Source: Chloroflexota bacterium (GTDB lineage Bacteria; Chloroflexota; UBA11872). Taken from it: a DNA stretch of 62,670 nucleotides. Under the pieces are notes generated by a model. It was not told the DNA's origin and did not search any database. It saw nothing but the letters and a program-made list of their open reading frames with translations. Both the position numbers and the translations under genes were made by a program. This document shows, piece by piece, positions 60,015 through 62,670 of the stretch (position 1 is the stretch's first letter; every line of letters starts with the position of its first letter). The stretch is taken from NCBI GenBank assembly GCA_022820025.1, contig JAJEGF010000075.1, positions 1 to 62,670 on the forward strand, in the 5' to 3' direction.

Positions 60015-60020
60015 TATGAT
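60015..60020 (+). promoter_or_regulatory. Putative -10 element for secDF
   Basis: TATGAT, 5 of 6 to consensus, ends exactly 32 nt before the GTG start of secD at 60053. No -35 is visible. Confidence 0.45.
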
Positions 60021-60052
60021 CAGCGCTGGTTTTCCGGGAGATTGCTAAGTCC

Positions 60053-61360
60053 GTGCGCAGACGTCAGTGGGCCACGCTTGCCGCCATCGCCGTCGTATTC
60101 GGCTTGGCCCTGTATGTGTCGCTGCCCGGGACGCCTGGCCTGCCTTTTGAAGTGGCGGGGCGCGACCTGTCGGACCTGCGCTTCCGACAGGGCCTGGACT
60201 TGCAGGGCGGCCTGCACGTGCGCTTCCAGGCCAGTCCGCCGCCCGGCCAGCAGTTGCAGGACGGCGACATGGACGCCGTCAAGCGCATCATCGAGAACCG
60301 CGTCAACGCCCTCGGCGTGGCCGAGCCGCTCATCCAGATCGAAGGCGATAACCGTCTGATTGTCGAACTCCCCGGCGTCGACGACCCCGAAGAAGCCATC
60401 CGCGTCTTCCGCCAGACCGGCCAACTGCTCGTCATCAATACCGGCTTCGACTTCATCGACGAGGGAACCATCCTCCCCGCCGACCCATCCCAGACCGTGC
60501 TCCGCGGCCGCGACCTGCGCGACGCCCGCGTCGGCTTTGATTCCCTGGGCGCGCCCATGATCGAGTTCGACTTGCAGCCCGATGCCGCCAACCGCTTCCA
60601 GACCTACACCGCCAGCCATCTCAACGAAGTTCTCACCATCACGGTTGACGAAGTGGTCATCAGTTCAGCGCGCATCGAGGCGGCCATCCGCGAGAGCGGC
60701 GTCATCCGCGGCTCGTTTACGGCCGACGAGGCCCGCAACGTCGCCATCCAGCTTCGCTACGGCGCCCTGCCGGTCCCGTTGGAAGTGGTGGAGACGCTCA
60801 GTGTCCGCCCGACCCTGGGCCGGGAGTCCCTGGAGTTGAGCCTGCGAGCCGGCGTTGTCGGTGCGCTGCTTGTGCTGATCTTCATGGTCGCCTTTTACCG
60901 CGTGCCGGGCCTCGTGGCGGCACTGGCGCTGGTGGTCTACGCCTCAGTCGTCTTCGCCGTCTTCAAGCTCATTCCCGTAACGCTCACCTTGTCGGGCCTG
61001 GCCGGGTTCATCCTGTCTGTCGGCGTGGCCGTCGACGCCAACATCCTGATATTTGAGCGAACGCGCGAAGAATTACGCAGCGGCCGCGCTATCCGCGGCG
61101 CCGTCGAATCGGGCTTCAACCGCGCCTGGCCGTCGATTCGCGACTCCAACATCTCCACCCTCATCATCTGCGCCGTGCTCTTCGGCTTTGGCAGCGGCGG
61201 CGTGCGCGGCTTTGCCGTCACCCTCGCCATCGGCGTCGCCGTCAGCATGTTCAGCGCCATCACCGTCAGCCGAAATCTGCTGCGCCTCGCCATCACCTGG
61301 CCGGCCCTCACCCGGCCGCGCCTCTTCGGCGCCGGCGCTCCCGCAGGTTCCGAAGCCTGA
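60053..61360 (+). CDS. secD: Protein translocase subunit SecD
   Basis: Part of the SecDF complex that uses proton motive force to pull proteins across the membrane. The 435-residue protein has one N-terminal helix, the signature LRFRQGLDLQGGLHVRF, a P1-type periplasmic domain (to about 250), and the five C-terminal helices with VVGALLVLIFMVAFYRVPGL, AGFILSVGVAVDANILIFER and GVAVSMFSAITVSR. The D in VDANILIFER is the proton-path residue. It is shorter than E. coli SecD (615), which is common outside Proteobacteria. GTG start; secF follows with a TGATG overlap. Confidence 0.95.
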   Translation: MRRRQWATLAAIAVVFGLALYVSLPGTPGLPFEVAGRDLSDLRFRQGLDLQGGLHVRFQASPPPGQQLQDGDMDAVKRIIENRVNALGVAEPLIQIEGDNRLIVELPGVDDPEEAIRVFRQTGQLLVINTGFDFIDEGTILPADPSQTVLRGRDLRDARVGFDSLGAPMIEFDLQPDAANRFQTYTASHLNEVLTITVDEVVISSARIEAAIRESGVIRGSFTADEARNVAIQLRYGALPVPLEVVETLSVRPTLGRESLELSLRAGVVGALLVLIFMVAFYRVPGLVAALALVVYASVVFAVFKLIPVTLTLSGLAGFILSVGVAVDANILIFERTREELRSGRAIRGAVESGFNRAWPSIRDSNISTLIICAVLFGFGSGGVRGFAVTLAIGVAVSMFSAITVSRNLLRLAITWPALTRPRLFGAGAPAGSEA

Positions 61361-62298
61361 TGTTTGCCATCACCTCCCGCCGCGGCTGGTGGTATCTGTT
61401 GTCGCTGGCGTTGCTCTTGCCAGGCGTCGTCGCCTTGCTCACCGGTGGACTGAAACCGGGCATCGACTTCACCGGAGGCTCGTTGATTCAACTTCGATTC
61501 GACGAGACCGTGACCCAACAGGCAGTCCAGGCAGCCGCCGTGGAGCGCGGCTATCCCGGCGCGACCGTCCAGCTGACTGAAGATCGCGGCGCCCTCGTGC
61601 GAACGCCACCCCTCGACGTTGAAGCCAAGGACGCTTTGGTGTCCGCAATCTTCGATCACGTAGGTCCTGGCCAGGAACTCAGCTTCTCCACCATCGGTCC
61701 GGTGGTTGGCGCCGAACTCACCCGCGCGGCGGCTATCGGCGTGGCCGTGGCCTCGGCTCTCATCCTGCTCTACGTCATGTGGGCTTTCCGCCGCATGGAA
61801 CGACCCGTCGTGCTCGGCCTCGCCGCCATCGGTGCGCTCCTTCACGACGCGCTGTTCCTGCTGGGCGTCTTTGCCCTGCTGGGGCACGTAATCGACGTTC
61901 AAGTGGACGCGCTTTTCGTTACCGCCATCCTCACGGTCATCGGCTTCTCGGTAAACGACACCATCGTCGTGTTCGACCGTATTCGCGAGAACCGGCAGCG
62001 CCATCTCCGGCTGCCCGACGCCCAGCGCCCGGACTTCGAGCAAACGGTCAACTTCAGCGCCAACCAGAGCCTCAGCCGCTCCCTCAACACCTCGCTCACG
62101 GCGCTGCTGGTGTTGCTCGCTCTCATCGTGCTGGGCGGTCCCACCATCCGCCTCTTCGTCGTCGCCCTGGCTGCCGGCTTCATGATCGGAACCTATTCGT
62201 CGACCTTCGCCGCCTCGTCAGCCCTTGTTTCGTGGGATCGGCGCGATGTGCCGCGGGCCTGGGAGCGATTTCGAAGCCGGCTGACGTTGGTTCGCTAG
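61360..62298 (+). CDS. secF: Protein translocase subunit SecF
   Basis: Partner of SecD. The 312-residue protein starts ITSRRGWWYLLSLALLLPGV, has the small periplasmic domain with KPGIDFTGGSLIQLRFDE, and the membrane part with TIGPVVGAELTRAAAIGV, TAILTVIGFSVNDTIVVFDR (VNDT-VVFDR signature) and SLSRSLNTSLTALLVLLAL. Its TAG overlaps the stop of the convergent BCCP-like gene: the shared CTAG reads as TAG on both strands. Confidence 0.96.
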   Translation: MFAITSRRGWWYLLSLALLLPGVVALLTGGLKPGIDFTGGSLIQLRFDETVTQQAVQAAAVERGYPGATVQLTEDRGALVRTPPLDVEAKDALVSAIFDHVGPGQELSFSTIGPVVGAELTRAAAIGVAVASALILLYVMWAFRRMERPVVLGLAAIGALLHDALFLLGVFALLGHVIDVQVDALFVTAILTVIGFSVNDTIVVFDRIRENRQRHLRLPDAQRPDFEQTVNFSANQSLSRSLNTSLTALLVLLALIVLGGPTIRLFVVALAAGFMIGTYSSTFAASSALVSWDRRDVPRAWERFRSRLTLVR

Positions 62299-62670
62299 CT
62301 CGCGTCGGCGCTCCGGCGCAACTCCGCCAGCAACTGTCCGTATTCCACGATCTCACCGTCGTGAACCAGCAATCGCTCGACTACGCCGTCCTCGGATGCG
62401 CTGACATCGTGCGCCACGCCCAACACGTCCACGTAGCCGATGATCTGGCCCTCAACCACCGCATCGCCAACCCGCACCAGCGGAGGCGCACCGGGCTCCG
62501 TCAGTGCCATGAACACGCCAACTTGCTCCGACCTAACGTCCACCAGTCCCTCGTCCGCTGATTCCGTGTCGTCAACGGCTGCAGTTTCAGCGGCCAGGAC
62601 TCCCGAACCACTCGACCGCCGCACCCGAATCGTCCGCGCGGCGTCTCCAATCTCGATCTCCTCCGCGCCC
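62295..62670 (-). CDS. Biotin-carboxyl-carrier-like protein without the biotinylated lysine (partial)
   Basis: The gene runs off the window edge, so the N-terminus is incomplete; about 124 codons are visible. It reads like AccB: an N-terminal EEIEIGDAARTIRVRR, an acidic linker, then a biotinyl domain, VGVFMALTEPGAPPLVRVGD, VVEGQIIGY, and the C-terminal VVERLLVHDGEIVEYGQLL. In the hairpin where AccB has EAMKM, this protein has DVLGV: the codon at 62418-62420 encodes Gly where Lys would be biotinylated. It therefore cannot carry biotin at the usual site. Lysine-less BCCP relatives are known in plants (BADC) as regulators of acetyl-CoA carboxylase; a similar role is inference. Confidence 0.78.
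   Translation of the reverse strand, partial: GAEEIEIGDAARTIRVRRSSGSGVLAAETAAVDDTESADEGLVDVRSEQVGVFMALTEPGAPPLVRVGDAVVEGQIIGYVDVLGVAHDVSASEDGVVERLLVHDGEIVEYGQLLAELRRSADAS

Noticed and set aside
59665..60048. A 127-codon frame downstream of the consensus-like promoter
   Set aside because: The product is Pro/Ser/Arg-rich without structure and runs through the perfect hairpin. The start is 30 nt from the -10, which is suggestive, but the composition is that of non-coding DNA.

Overview
The window is one contiguous piece of a high-G+C bacterial chromosome, densely packed and organised in long operons whose genes often overlap by 1, 4 or 8 bases. No rRNA, tRNA or CRISPR array was found. Several features point to Chloroflexota: a G6PDH/OpcA pair next to transaldolase and a Tal-Pgi-type isomerase, a mycobacterial-type dCTP deaminase, a secreted protein with FxxGGxxxLGYP-like repeats before a TolB propeller, a stand-alone-type NIL sequence, and frequent GTG/TTG starts. 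This assignment is inference from gene content and not a phylogeny.

Layout. (1) 0.2-9.7 kb, minus strand: an oxidative pentose-phosphate block (tal, pgi, zwf, opcA), a polytopic membrane protein, rpiB and a gluconokinase-like FGGY kinase. (2) 9.8-21.8 kb: a geranylgeranyl-reductase-family flavoprotein, a Gfo/Idh-type oxidoreductase convergent with a xylose-isomerase-like TIM barrel plus glpK, dcd, a Nudix hydrolase, two tandem oligopeptide-type solute-binding proteins without a permease, a thiosulfate sulfurtransferase and the TolB-like secreted protein. (3) 21.8-27.6 kb, minus strand: a catabolic-looking operon (lactate-racemase-like protein, two MFS transporters, ROK kinase) and small membrane proteins. 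(4) 27.7-35.9 kb, plus strand: metallophosphoesterase, two GT87-like membrane glycosyltransferases, a membrane-anchored protein, an ABC-2 exporter, and a Gfo/Idh oxidoreductase fused to a C-terminal NIL domain. (5) 35.9-42.8 kb, minus strand: a surface-glycan operon (O-antigen-ligase-like protein, flippase-like membrane protein, three GT4 enzymes, PlsY). (6) 42.9-49.8 kb, plus strand: folK, folC, a DUF1992 protein, GT9 and WecG/TagA glycosyltransferases, ribokinase and two SDR enzymes. (7) 49.8-62.7 kb: a BNR sialidase-like protein, a DUF899 protein, gatCAB, an accessory island with two toxin-antitoxin modules, dprA, secDF, and the end of a BCCP-like gene at the edge.

The most unusual stretch is 53.5-60.0 kb. 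A dispersed palindromic repeat (five copies in the window) flanks gatB, and one copy lies in frame inside gatB and is translated. A Phd/VapC module is bracketed by the true 3' end of gatB and by a second, diverged copy of that 3' end. A second module (DUF433/DUF5615) sits in less G+C-rich, gene-poor DNA. Beyond dprA lies a seven-unit 21-bp repeat array resembling an IS21-family terminus, a consensus-like promoter and a perfect 25-bp inverted repeat upstream of secD. Other points worth following are the Gfo/Idh-NIL fusion, a BCCP-like protein whose biotinylated lysine is replaced by glycine, a GT4 gene that appears to need a CTG start, and a -10 hexamer placed exactly 32 nt before the start codon in five unrelated genes.
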